DNA of 64,000 nt from Scenedesmus sp. ARA3 (Eukaryota; Chlorophyta; Chlorophyceae; Sphaeropleales; Scenedesmaceae), in assembly GCA_004335835.1 (NCBI GenBank), contig RWJK01001583.1, positions 1 to 64,000 on the forward strand, in the 5' to 3' direction. Below the pieces are notes generated by a model. The model was not told where the DNA came from, did not search any database, and saw only the letters and a list, made by a program, of their open reading frames with translations. The first letter of the stretch is position 1. Each line of letters starts with the position of its first letter. The position numbers and the translations under genes are program-made. Below are positions 1 through 11,407 of the stretch, in pieces.

Positions 1-4
1 AGGG

Positions 5-370
5 GTGAGGGAGAAGGAGCTCAAGGCGGCACTGAAGAAGGTGCGGGCTGGTGCAGGGAATGCAACGTTTAGTGTTGTCATAGTGTGCAGATTGTGTGGA
101 GGAGGGCGCTCTAAAGGGTGCGGGAGGGTGTGCATTGTGTGTTGGCGCCGTAGGGTGCTGTTGGGGCGGTTTGTGATTGATGTTGTGGGCGCTGATTGAT
201 GACCCTGCGCTGCTGGAGGCGCTGGCTGGTGGGCTGGAGCAGCGCGGAGTGCGGGAGAAGGAGCTGAAGGCGGCACTGGAGAAGGTGAGGTCTGGACGTG
301 AGGTTGCGACGTGTTAAGATGTTGCATGTGCATGCGGGAGAGGGAGCCGCAGGCTGGGCTGCAGAAGGTG
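5..370 (+). repeat. Three diverged copies of an exon 3' end with donor site
   Basis: The segment encoding VREKELKAALEK followed by a GT donor occurs at 5-43, 248-288 and, more degenerate, at 334-370. The middle copy is the one that joins in phase to the next exon. Confidence 0.6.
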
Positions 371-1354
371 TGTGTGAGGGACATGGTGGTGTGCAGACGG
401 CGTTGGCGTGGCGTGTATCATCTATGCTTGCATCGAACGTTTGCGAAGAAATAGTCTACCAACCTTGAACGTATGCTTTGCACAACAAGCCATGTGGTGC
501 ATCCGTGCCACGGCTGTCCTGCTGAGCTACACATCTCCAAGGGTCTGTCGTGCTGAAAGTTCCATTGTAGGGTGTCAATCTCACCACACCTTGCACCTAC
601 CATGCTGTGCTGCGTGCAGATGCTTCCTTCCATGTCAACTGCCATCGCAAAGGCAGCAGCAGCCAAGGCAGCAGCAGCCGCCAAGGCCGCCGCAGAGTCA
701 GGCCAATGTGCTGAGGCAGGCAGCGGCGGCAAGCGCGATAGGAAGAAGGATCGGGAGGCTGCAGCAGCATTTGTCATCCCCCGGGAGCTGCCGTCCCGGC
801 ATGCCAGGTCAGCTGCGGCTGAGCAGATCCGCAAGACGGGCAGCGTTGCTGCTGCTGCTGCCAGCAAGGGCAGGGAGGAATCGGCTGTGGCTGTGGAGCA
901 GGACGATGAGGAGCCGACAGGTGCGTGTTTTTATTTCTGGTGGATGTTTTACGTGCTTTATGTAATGTGTCAGCTGCTGTGGGGTTTGTGTGAAACATGG
1001 TGCCGATCCTGTGGAGCAGGATGTTGAGGAGTTGACAGGTGTGCTGATGGACGCACTGGTGGTGCTTTGTATGCTGATGGACTTGCTGGTGGTGTTTGGC
1101 AGCAACACAGCAGGGATGATGCGGCATCCGGCACAAGGGGTGTGTGCAGCATGTTGTTGTGTGCAACAGGCATCGCTGGCGCGGGCAATGGCAACTCATC
1201 AGGTGTGCAGCAGATGCTGCCTGTGAGCCTTTCAAGCACAAGGCACGCAGCTAGCCCCTTGCTGCGCATTGCAACAAGTTGCTGAGCAGCAGTACACCAC
1301 TCCCAGCGTATCATGCATTGTTGCCTGTACCTCCTCCCAGCATTTGTCTGTCTG

Positions 1355-1402
<48 letters not shown>

Positions 1403-3088
1403 ACCTGCAGGCCGCGTGCAGGGTTGGCCCGTTTCCGCCTTCCGCCAAATCCCACATACCTGTCATTGCTGCTGCTGCTGCTGCTGCTGCACTAGCAGGT
1501 CCCCTGCAAGGCTGGACCTTCTCCGCCTTCAAGTCAGCCGTCAGCAACCTGCAGCAGCTCTCAGAGGCAGCAGCAGCCGCCAAGGCAGCAGTGCCGGGCC
1601 CCAGCAGCAGCTGGGCTAGCTACCGCAAGGACTTAGATGCTTTGCTGCATGGGGATCTTCCTGAGGCTTGGGCTGAGGAGGCTGCAGCCTGCAGCGCTGC
1701 AATCATCACTGCTCCAGATGGTGATGAGGATCTGATCGCATCGGCGTCTGTGGGTGGCTGCAATGATGCTGCGTGGATCAAGGCAGTGACAGCGGCAGCG
1801 CAGGCTGCAGCAGCAGCACAGGATGCACCGGATGCACAGCAGGCTGCTGCTGCTGCTGTGGCGCAGCTGCGGCTGCAGCTGATTGCGTTTGAGCAGCAGC
1901 TGGTGGCTGTCAGTGGCGAGTGCCCGTACCTGTACGGCATTGCTGACGCTGATGATGACAACGAGAATGGTGAGGAGGTTGCAGGCAGCGGCGAGGCAAT
2001 CGAAGCAGCAGGCGAGGTGAGCTCGGAAGGAGAAGCAGAGGACAATGCAGCACAACAGCAGCAGCAGAAGAAGAAAGGCCGGGGCACCAAGCGCTCTGCT
2101 GCTGCAACTCCCACAGCCAGCGGGGAGGCAGCAGCAGCAGCAGCAGGTGATGGTGATGCAGATGCTGAGGTGGCGGCTCCTGCAGCCAAGCGCAGGAAGG
2201 GTGCATTTGATGCTGCAGGCCTGCCTCCTAGGCCAGCTTCACGCGGCCCCAGGGGTAAGGCTGCTGCTGCTGCAGCAGCAGCTGAGGCAGCAGAGGGAGA
2301 GGGCGAGGCAGGTGCTGCTGCGGCGCATGGCCATAGCCCTGGGTCACGTGAGGGCTCTGTGGCTCCTGCGTGCAGCGGCGCTGCTGCTGCTGCTGCTACT
2401 GCTGCCAAGGGAGGTGGTAAGAAGCGCGGCCGCAATGCTGCTGCTGACCCTACCTCTGCAGCTGGCAGCAGCAGGGCAGCCAGCCAGGAGCCGCAGCAGC
2501 AGCCGGAGGCAGAGGACGGGGAGGAGCAGCAGCAGCCGCAGGGCAAGAAGCAGCAGGCGCGGCGCGGCAAGGCGGCAGGCGCGGCCGCTCAGAGCCGCCG
2601 CGGCAGGAAGGGCGCTGCTGCTGCTGAGTCTGGTGATGCTGACGAGGACGCAGATGAGGCCGCTGCAGCAGCAGCAGCAGCAGGCAATGCAGTGAATTCT
2701 GCTGCTGCTGAGGATGGCGGTGATGGTGATGGCATGGAGGTGGATGAGGGAGGGGATGCAGATGACGGGGGCAGGCGCCGCCACTCCCTGGCCACCAAGC
2801 ACGGCAACCATGGCCTGGAGGTGAGGCTGCTGCTAGCGGCTGTTGCTGAAGCTGCTGGCTTTGTTGCTGGCTGTGCTTCACGGGCTTAGTTGCTGACTGC
2901 TGCTGTAGCTGCATGCCAGCATGCTGCTGTCACAGCTGCGCTGACAACAGCTGTGTACATAGTACTCTATGCTGCTGCTGCTGTTGTGCTGTGTGCTGCA
3001 GGAGGATGGCGAGGTTCACGAATAAGTTGCCGAAGAGGCAGACTCCTCCACCATCCCTGCACGCCTCAACGGCCCAAATGCTAATAAC

Positions 3089-3135
<47 letters not shown>

Positions 3136-3397
3136 CTATTTGCTGCAGGAGGATGGCGAGGTGCATGAGGAGGTCGCAGAGGAAGCCGACTTCTCCTTCA
3201 TCCCTGCACGCCTCAACGGCAGGACCCTGTGGCGCAGCGCAGACGAGCGCAACTCCTGGCGCAGCAGCGTGGCCGCAGCAGGCACTGCCGCCGGGCTGGC
3301 GTACTGCGCTGCTGCGCTGGTGTTCCATGCTGAGGCGCCGCTGCAGAAGCTGGCTGCGAGCGCAGCCAAGGCGAAGAAGGCAGGCAGCAGGAGGTAG
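180..3397 (+). CDS. Ala/Gln-rich charged, probably nuclear protein (4 exons, 5' end uncertain)
   Basis: Exons 180-284, 620-920, 1499-2820 and 3149-3397 join in phase and give about 658 aa. The ATG at 180 follows an in-frame TGA, but another copy of the exon's end lies at 5-43, so the gene may begin left of the window. Residues 1-35 read as a short helix rich in Glu/Lys. The middle is Ala/Gln/Ser low complexity with several basic KKRGR- or AKRRK-like patches that look like nuclear localisation signals, plus acidic DADEDADE-type runs. The last exon is the only well-ordered part: FSFIPARLNGRTLWRSADER, then a WRSSV..A.T..GLAY segment. That tail loosely recalls the C-terminal helices of DDT/WHIM chromatin proteins (BAZ/ISWI partners), but this is a weak resemblance. 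I do not recognise the gene with certainty. Introns hold diverged copies of neighbouring exon ends and the last exon is followed by a repeat array. Confidence 0.55.
1357..1401 (+). repeat. (CTG)n microsatellite in intron
   Basis: About 15 CTG units lie upstream of a CAG acceptor-like site at about 1410. A second shorter CTG tract at 1470-1490 precedes the acceptor used at 1498. The 40 bases after each site are diverged copies of each other. Confidence 0.85.
2995..3085 (+). repeat. Diverged copy of the last exon's 5' end
   Basis: This stretch matches 3141-3230 (acceptor CTGCAG and the EDGEVHE coding start) but contains an in-frame TAA, so it is a broken exon copy inside the intron. A (CTG)14 tract at 3090-3132 separates it from the real exon. 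Confidence 0.7.
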
Positions 3398-4160
3398 AAT
3401 GCTGCGGCGGCGGCGGGTGGCGGCGGGCGGCGCCGGCGGCGGCTGCAGCGGTTGCTCGTGTTCCATGCTGAGGCACCTCTGCAGAAGCTGGCTGCGAGTG
3501 CGAAGAAGGGGGGCGGCAGGAGGTAGAATGCTGCTGCGGCAGCTGCTGCTGCTGCTGCGGTTGCTGCAGCGCTGTTGTTCCATGCGGAGGCGCCCCTGCA
3601 GAAGCTGGCTGCCAGCGCCGCCAAGGCGAAGAAGGGGGTCGACAGGAGGTAGAATGCAGCTGCGGCAGCTGCTGCTGCTGCTGCTGCAGTTGCTGCTGCG
3701 CTGGTGTTCCATGCGGAGGCGCCGCTACAGAAGCTGGCTGCGAGTGCTGCTAAGGCAAAGAAGGCGGGCGGCATGAGGTGAACTACCGCTGCTGCTCGGC
3801 TTGCAGCTGCTGCAACTGCTGCTGCCGCTGCCGCGGTTGCTGGTGTTCGATGCGGAGGCGCCGCTTCAGAAGCTGGCTGCCAGCGCCGCCAAGGCGAAGA
3901 AGGGGGGCGGCAGGAGGTAGAATGCTGCTGCGGCAGCTGCTGCTGCTGCTGCTGCTGCTGCAGTTGCTGCTGCGCTGGTGTTCCATGCTGAGGCGCCGCT
4001 GCAGAAGCTGGCTGCGAGTGCGGCCAAGGCGAGGAAGGCGGGTGGCAGGAGGTAGAATGCTGCTCATGATGTTCTATGTGGAGGCGGCGGCGCCGCTGCA
4101 GAGACTGCCAGCGCTGCCAAGACCGGGAAGAAGTTGGGCGGCTGGAAGTGAATGCCATAG
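3315..4160 (+). repeat. Tandem array of the terminal coding segment, about 7 copies
   Basis: The sequence coding LVFHAEAPLQKLAASAAKAK, its following stop and a CTG-rich spacer repeats with starts near 3318, 3456, 3574, 3703, 3840, 3976 and 4068 (spacing about 92-138 bases). The first copy is the annotated C terminus. Later copies keep the FHAEAPLQKLA reading and mostly a TAG stop after GGRR. The last copy is degenerate. Confidence 0.8.
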
Positions 4161-4170
4161 CAGGGCATAA

Positions 4171-5405
4171 GGTGCAGTTGCTGGTGGTGGCGGCGGTGGT
4201 GGTGGCGGCGAGGTGTGCATGTTTGTTGGCTAGGTCGACTGGTTGAGTGCACAGATTGTTTGGAGCTTGGGCAGCAATGTGTATAGCGGGGGAGGGAGAG
4301 GGGTTGCATTGGTGTGGTCAAGCAATGAAGGGGCAGTGAAATGAGTGCATGGAGTCTACTGGCAGTCGGATAGAGAGCACAGCATGGACTGCAGCAGCTG
4401 TGTCACGGCCAAGAAAGGAGCGACATAAGATGGCAGGCTGCAATTATATGCAAGCAGATGGGCGATGGGGCTGCATTAAGCAGCAGTTGTGGTGTGTTGA
4501 TATGCAGTTTGCGTAGTGTAGTTCAGGGAAACGCATGACTGATGAGTTACTGCTGCACAGGCGACGTCGGGTGCTGGTTTCAGTCAGGTTTTGGTACTAC
4601 GCCACCAACGCTGTTAGCGGCTGCCGACCGCTGCCTGCTCAGCGCTCGTGTCATTTGCACAAACACAGTCAACTGTCCAGCTGTCCGTGTACAGGTTGTG
4701 ATTAGGCAGCATGGGTGAAGGTGAAGCAGTAGGTCTGCCAGACGTGACCTGTTGACAACGATTATGCAGCTTCTGTGCGTTGAGCTGCCAAGCTGGAATT
4801 CTTGGTTGCTGAGCACAAAAGTTTTGTGGTCGCAGGCCAAGGCGTGTTGCAGGCAGGCACTGCTGCATAGGCTGGGTGTGTTGCTGTGCACAGTTTGCTG
4901 AAGCTTCCTGCAAGCGCTGCTCCATGTTCAGGTGGTTGGTGTTGTCATTTTTTGGTAACCAGTCGCCATGTGTGTCACTAGCAGCAGCAGCTGGAGGACT
5001 ACTAGCTTCAGCTGCAGCCTCTGCCACGGCATCGCTAACAGCTGCCAGTGCCATGCAAAGTGTTCATACTGCAACCCTTTTTATACTGCTGTGTATAGTC
5101 TCCACCCTTTGCATTTCAGGGCAAGCTTAAGGGGAACGCAGCAAGAAGCACATTATACTTGTAGACTAACAAAAAAATACTTGTAGACTTGATGCACACA
5201 TGTACTGATCACCATGCAGCGCACGACAAGTTTGATTCGTGTTACAGAACGCTGTCCAAAACTATCTACACTACCTTAACACTACACCAAGAAAGCGTTC
5301 GCCGTGTTTGGCATGTAACAGGCAGCACATGCCGTGGTTGTCATTGCAAGCAAGGTGCGTCAAATCCATGCAGATGCATCAACCACCGGTGTATGGCCTG
5401 TTAAG
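4171..5405. other. Intergenic region between convergent gene ends
   Basis: No gene is supported here. A GGTGGTGGCGG-rich run lies at 4180-4215. A minus-strand open frame at 4614-5054 (about 146 codons, Ala-rich start, ordinary composition afterwards) has no recognisable domain and no flanking splice evidence. I give it little weight. Confidence 0.5.
5242..5246 (-). terminator. Candidate TGTAA polyadenylation signal for the MFS gene
   Basis: TGTAA on the minus strand lies about 160 bases after the stop at 5406. Green algae commonly use TGTAA as the polyadenylation signal. Assignment is by position only. Confidence 0.35.
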
Positions 5406-8369
5406 TCATTGCCGATCCTGCCGGCTCCTGGCAGCATTGCCAGCAGGAGCAGCAGCACCCCCAAACCCAGCATCCACTGGCGGCAGGAATGCATCCTTGC
5501 AGCACCAGCCTCTATTGTTCACAACACCAAGCGCTACACCATACAGACCCGCTGCTCCGCACACTGCTGCCTGCACAGCAACCTGCACAACCCACGGCTG
5601 CTGCAGCAGCGCACTGCCGAGCAAGCTACCTAATCCACCCCCTGTTGTCTGCGCCAGGATATACATCGCCATAGATACATGCACCGCAGTGCTTTTTTGC
5701 AATACATCCAGCCGCTTGGCAATGTGGATGTATGTAAGGGCCTCCACTGCCGCCTGCGCACTGCCGGCTATAACTAACACAATGACGAGGGCGGGCAGTA
5801 CCTTGCTGAGAGGCACAACAGCGCAGCAGGTTGCTCCCATGATGGCACATGTCCAGGCTGCCAGGCGGTGTGTGGGGCAGCGGGCGCCCCTGCGCGCTAG
5901 GTAGGCATCCAGCAGGAAGGGAGATGATACAGAGCCGACAACCTGCCGCAGCAGTAGCAGCAGCAGCAGCAGCAGCATCAGCAGCACCTGTGTTGATTCT
6001 TAAAAAACCGCAATACTCCTGCATTGTATGTGGGATAGGGGTAGAGCCTGAAGCTCATCTGTTGAGGGAGTCCCTTTGCACCCACAGAGGATTGCAACCA
6101 GAAGCAACCACACAAAACACTTGGTTTACGTGCAACCACACAAACACTTGGTTTAGGTGCAACAAACTGCACAACATACTGCTGCTGTCAGGACCTGTAT
6201 TGCATGCAAAACAGGCAGTAGAACATGGCACACATATGGCAGGTAAACTAGTGCTGTGCATGCCAGACAGAGCCATTGCACAACATGTGTACACCACAAG
6301 TCGACTTACATTTGCCACGTACACCATGCCCACCAACAGCAATCATCCAATTCAAGCCTAGAACTCCTCATATCGTTTGCATTAAGAATAATCAAAGGCC
6401 GCAAATAAAGCATGACTCACGTTTGCCAGGTAGACCATACCCACCACCAGCTGCCGCGTGCCCATGGCAGCAGGCAGCACAATTGTCAGCGAGCTGCGCA
6501 CCGCCTGCTCCAGCAGCAGCAGCAGGCACTGGCTGAAGATGATGGGGTCACGCATGGTGGATGCTACTGCTGCCAAGTCCAGCCTCGGCAGCTGCTGCTG
6601 CTGCTGCTGCACAACCAGTTCCTGCTGTCGCTCTTCATGGCGAGCTGGCTTGGCCTTGCCACTAATTGTGCAACGGCTGTCAGAAGCTGCGCGGGTCCCT
6701 GTTACTCTTGAGTGCTGGGCGTCAGTGTCTTGCTCTGCCTGTTCAACAGCTGCTGAGCTGCTACTGGCATTTCCTGCTGCTGCTGCTGCTGCTGCTGCGC
6801 TTGCAGGACAGCTGCCTGTTTGTGCAGCCGTTGCGCCTGCCTTCCGGCGTTGATCGCTGCTCACAGCAGCGTCCTTGCACCCTGGCACGCTGCTGCTCCC
6901 AGCCTTCTGCTCAGCATCAACTGCTCCCAATTGCAAGCAGTCATCTGCTTCACTACTCAGCCTGCTCGTGCTGCTTTCCTGCAAGCTACCAGGCTGGCTA
7001 GTCATGTGGCTGCCATGTACCGGCAAGCTGCTGTGCTGCGGCTGCGCCTGCAGCAGCTGATTCTTTGACTGCTGCGAGGACAGGAGCCACAACGGAATCA
7101 TCAGGCATGACACCAGCAGCGCAAAGCAGTTGATGGCTGCCTGCAGCGTGAAGGCGCCGCGGATGCCTGTCGCATCAAACATGACAGCACCTGCAACAGG
7201 GCCAACGGAGTCACCGGCTGTCATGCCTGCAGGAACAAGCAGCAGGCAAGCCGGCATGAAAAGGGCGTGTTGGTCAGCAGTACCATGGCTGCTGGATGCT
7301 CCCTGTCTGCTGCAATTTGCTGCTGATGTTGCCATGCGCAAGTCAGTTGTCTGCACTAGCCAGCCCCAACGGTGCGGTGGCGCGCACCCTGCTGCAACAT
7401 GTAGCAATCCTGCAGCCAGTGCTGACTGCCAGCAGCTACCTAGATATGGGTTGCATAGCACAGCCACGCTAAACAGTCTTCCCCACTGGCAGTTCCCTGC
7501 TCAGAGTCGCAGCTCATGCAGAGTGCCTACTAGTACACCCTACCCCCCCCCCCACCTGCAGTCAGGCTGGCTATGCCCAGGGACAGGTGCTTGCGGGGCG
7601 ACAGCTCCACCAGCAGGATGAGTGAGTAGATCATGTACAGCGACTCCCCCACACCATGTAACGCCCTGGATGTTGTTATCATTTTAAAGGTGGGCCAGAA
7701 GACACTTATGAGGGAGGTCAGCACGCTAAGCAGCTGGCCCCCAATGACCAGCCACCATTTTGTGGACAGCTTGAAGTTGGCTACAAAGGGAAGGGATTGG
7801 CAGAGCAGCACCTGCAGGGAGCAGGAAATGATAGAGTGATTGGTGCAAGGTGAGCAGAGATAAGGCAGCTGATGCTGCATGCAGCCAGTAGTCAACAACA
7901 TGCAGCTGCCCCACCCTCAGTGCGGTATCCAGACAGATGCCACGTTATGCACGAGCATGCAGGCAAACATGGCTGCAGAATTGGCATAACATGCTGCCTG
8001 CTGCAGTGCAGCTGGCAGCATCTGTAACTTGCAGGAAAAGTCAAGGTGGCAGTGTGTGGAGGCTGCTCGAAACCCCTGCACCAGGTGGGCTTTACTACTG
8101 CTGAAGCCATGTGTGTGCTAGAACAGGCGAATCCTTCTTATTATCAACCCCGCACCACTCACCAATAGGCCGCACACGATTACTGCTGCACCATCAACTG
8201 CATAACATATCATGACTTGTAGAGTATGGGCACCTTGGTCTGCCAGCGCCAAGCCAAGGAAGCTGTCCGGATTGGAGTAAGTATAGACATTAGCAAAGCC
8301 TATCAAACTGACAGTCAGCAGTGCTGCTGTTGCAAGCAGCGACAGACGTTCTCTCTGAGGTGGTGCCAT
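5406..8369 (-). CDS. Major facilitator superfamily transporter, 4 exons
   Basis: Exons (in coding order) 8163-8369, 7556-7811, 6421-7226 and 5406-5942 join in phase to about 601 aa. Start ATG at 8369 (MAPPQRERLSLL). Six hydrophobic helices fill residues 1 to about 210. The motif GDSVGPVAGAV at the start of exon 3 fits the GPxxGG motif of drug/proton-antiporter-type MFS carriers. A long hydrophilic Ser/Gln/Ala loop of about 170 residues follows, encoded by exon 3. The C-terminal helices resume with PIIFSQCLLLLLEQ and continue through exon 4 (GGGLGSLLGSALL). It is a multi-pass membrane carrier; substrate unknown. Intron 3 carries a second copy of the exon-3 end (VGMVY.ANV plus a GTAAGT donor) at 6307-6342. 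The ends of the protein look complete. MFS assignment is firm, subfamily is not. Confidence 0.85.
6307..6342 (-). repeat. Duplicated exon-3 donor edge in MFS intron 3
   Basis: Codes LLVGMVYVANV followed by GTAAGT, a near copy of the true exon end VVGMVYLANV plus GTGAGT at 6415-6455. Confidence 0.75.
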
Positions 8370-9748
8370 GGTTGGCAGTGCTGTGTCCACTGCTGTCTGC
8401 TGCTTGCTGCGGAGTTGCTGCAGAGCACAGCTGCTTCGCTGCGTTTACGTGCTCAGCACGACTGAAGTGAGCTACGTAGCTCGGCAGAAGCCAGATGGAG
8501 CACTCAATTATCTATCTGTCTAACAGTTGTGGCAAGCTGCCGGGAGACCAGTAATTCCGGCACCGGTGGTGCAATAGAAAGGCGTGCGGATCGTGCTAAT
8601 CAGCAACTTTCTGCCCTGAATGATAACTTCGTAGAGCAGAGGCGCCTGTGGACGTATTTTCTGTGCGCAGCCACCTGATTACGACGTCAGTGCTGTCACA
8701 AGTGCCGACACGTCGTTGCACCACATAACTTCCCCACCAACCAATATGCCTATGAAATTGCAGGCGCAGAAAAGCCAGTAAATTGGGAAACTTCGGTCTC
8801 TGTGTGCTCGATGCTTCGAAAAGTAGGTCCCAAGGATGAGTGTGTGCTCAGATGACACGCGATATTTCGGCCCGCTGGAAACCGGTTGGTGAAAAAAAAA
8901 CAGATTTATAGTCATAGAATGAAAGTGCACATTACGTTTGTCTTGGATCAAGCCTATGTTGAGGGTCACCTACCAAGGTTCCGCCAGTGCTGCTTCACGG
9001 AAGTCAGACGGAAGGACATCCGTTCTTGTGGTTGCGACCACACTGCTGTGCCCGACGGCTAACTTCCGACAAGTTACATTCTACAAGACCGATCGTGCTC
9101 CACAAGCGGCCCGGGCAACGTCTGCGTGCTCAAATTGCCACAAGCATTGTTGGCAACAAGCTGCTGATGCTCCATTATCACAGCAGGCAGCCCCCACCAG
9201 GGCTTGCCTAACAAATAACAACAAAAGGTGGAATATTCAAGAACGGCTTGAGCCACCAGGCATCACTTTGAAGTCTGCCAGCCGTGTAATTGGCAATCAG
9301 GCATGCATGCAGTACTGCAAGGTTGCAGCAAAAAAAGGACGCCTGCAGCGCATGCTTGCACGCTGCTTAGGCAAGAGGGACAACAGAACCTGCAAACAGT
9401 GGCATGGTCAACCATGGACATACAGCAACTGCTACTACTGTACAGGGTACCAACGCCATGCCATCAGCCCATCAAGCCCACCATCAAGCAGCAACGTGCC
9501 GGAAAGAATGCAACTGATCTTCAGCGTTGAACGCTGCACGCTTTGCTGGCATGGACGCAGGGCGCTGCAGGCTGCAGTGAATCACAACAGCTGCAGATGC
9601 TCTTCAGCTATCCAGCTGTCTGTGTTGCACCACCACACCAGGTTGTGGATCCATGGCCCTCTGAACTGCAAACACTGCTTCCCAACTGTCATCCCCACTA
9701 CTGTACAGCCACCACTGCTGTGCAGCACATGTGCCAACCTCACTTCAA
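8370..9748. other. Intergenic region upstream of the MFS gene
   Basis: This holds the presumed MFS promoter and 5' UTR and, at its right end, the 3' UTR of the LEA-like gene. A plus-strand open frame at 8938-9768 is long (276 codons) but shows no domain, no splice support and an erratic Cys/His/Pro composition, so I read it as non-coding. Confidence 0.5.
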
Positions 9749-11407
9749 TCAAGCCTTGCCTGAGTTGATGCCGCTGTCATCCTTCCTAGGCAGTCCCTCA
9801 ATGTCCATCAGCCTGTTTGCTGCTTGCTTATAACCCCCCTGCTCAGCCTTGCGCCGCACACTCTCGTCAGTCGCAGTGCCGCTGGCCGTATCAACTTCCC
9901 CTGCCTTTGCTGTATCTGCAACCGTGTCTGCCACCTGCTGACCCCACTCCACCCCTCCACTGCTGCTGCTGCTGCCCTTCTCCAGTTCATCTACAGTCGC
10001 ATCATCAGAAACAGGTGATGCATCCCGGCCTTCAGCTTGCTGGTGTGCCGCACCCCCATGCGCGTGCTCAATGCCTGCTGCTGCGCCGCTAGCTGCCTTC
10101 ACTGCCTGCGACATGGCAGAGACAGCGCCGGCTGCGGCCTGTGCTGCAATGCCTGCGGCGCCAGCCACCTTTTCGGCCAGGCGGCCGGCCATGGCGGGTG
10201 CTTGGGCCAGGTGGGAGCCGCCAGTGTCTGGGCCAGCACAATCAGAGTAGCTGCAGGGCGCAGCAGGCACAGCACACATGTTTATGTGGGTGAACAGTAG
10301 GGAAGTGGCTGTGAAAGGCGGCAAACAGCAGGGGGCGCTGGTCTGGTTGCAGGCGATCACCAAGGCGGCCGCATGGAGCAGTAGCTGCTGCATACCACCT
10401 TTACGTGGCAATGCTCTGTATGCATGTCGATGCAGCAACGGCCTGTGCATGCTTTCCAAAAGCGCACAAACGGACCACTGGCTGCCTTCATGACTGCACA
10501 GCGCACTGCTGAATGCAAGTTATTGATAAAACAATCGCGTCTGTTGCATGCAAGTTGTGTATGTATGCATGCAGCAAGCAACTCACCCTCCCGCCATGGA
10601 CTGGTCTGCCTGCCAGGCTGCAGTGCGCAGCACCTGGTTGGGGTCGCTGCCCCTGTTGGAGGCCAGCTCAGCAGGGTCAGCAGGAGCATCAGGCGAGCGC
10701 TGCACGGAGAGGGCAGCAAGGCAGAGCAGGGCACACAGATGTGTTCAGTGTGCAGGCAGGATGTTTCTGTAGACTAAGCAATGATCAGGGTGGCAGCAGG
10801 CTGGTTGAGTGGTAACAGGGAGCGTGCGTGTGGCTGGTGACAAGAGAACGGGGTGCTTCCATTGCAGCATTGCTAAGAACCCAATTCTAAAGATTGGGGG
10901 GTGCGTTCTGTTGCTTGCATGCAGCAAAGGTTGCAGCGATGCAGGGGTGCTGCTGAGGGGCCGCAGCAGAGTTGAGTAGCATGTGATCTACATCACCTGC
11001 CACAGCAGCAGTTCAACTGTAGTGTGGTGTTCACACGACGTGTACCTCACCGCAGTCGAGCTGCAGCCGGTGCAACGACTGCCATATGCTACAACTTAGT
11101 ATGGCGCCGGTGCTGCTTTCGCTACAGTGGATTCCGCCTATTCACTCACCTGCACCCTGCCTTCAGTGTCCGATGTTTCTCCAGCTGCTGCTGCCTGGTC
11201 CACGCTCCTGGTCCTGGAGCCCGGCCCTGCTACTGGTGCTTCCCCTTTTGGGCGGGTGCTGCTGCTGCTGCTCCTGCGGAGTGTGCTGTGTTGCGGCAAT
11301 GCAGAGCATGAGGGCAGCAGCTGCTGCATTGCTGCTGCCAGTCTGTGGCCTGCACTGGCCCCAGCAGGGCTCAGGCAATGCAAAGTTTTGTAAAGGGGTG
11401 GCAACAT
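9749..11407 (-). CDS. LEA-like organelle-targeted protein, 3 exons
   Basis: Exons 11150-11407, 10587-10699 and 9749-10250 join in phase (0 then 2) to 290 aa. The ATG at 11407 opens a leader rich in Leu, Ser and Arg with no acidic residue before about 54 (MLPPLYKTLHCL..., then STLRRSSSSSTRPKG), typical of a mitochondrial or plastid transit peptide. The mature part is hydrophilic: residues around 140-180 read AEKVAGAAGIAAQAAAGAVS and similar, an Ala/Gly/Lys repeat helix like group-3 LEA or apolipoprotein-like stress proteins. An acidic Ser-rich stretch and a Lys-rich tail (EQGGYKQAANRLMDIEG) follow. LEA-type proteins protect membranes and enzymes during drying or freezing; that role here is inferred from composition only. 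The exon junctions were chosen because only this frame continues across both introns. Confidence 0.55.

Noticed and set aside
1357..1401. Poly-Leu, poly-Cys or poly-Ala open frames over CTG tracts
   Set aside because: These tracts lie in introns before acceptors; the frames are repeat artefacts.
1620..2570. Long minus-strand open frame opposite the Ala/Gln-rich exon
   Set aside because: Mirror of GC-rich repeats on the coding strand; its Pro/Ser/Ala/Cys content follows from reading the repeat in reverse.
3315..4160. Multi-copy gene family or transposon
   Set aside because: Each unit is only the end of one exon plus spacer; no terminal inverted repeats, target-site duplications or transposase.
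8938..9768. 276-codon plus-strand open frame
   Set aside because: No domain, no splice context, and random-looking Cys/His-rich composition in a UTR-like region.
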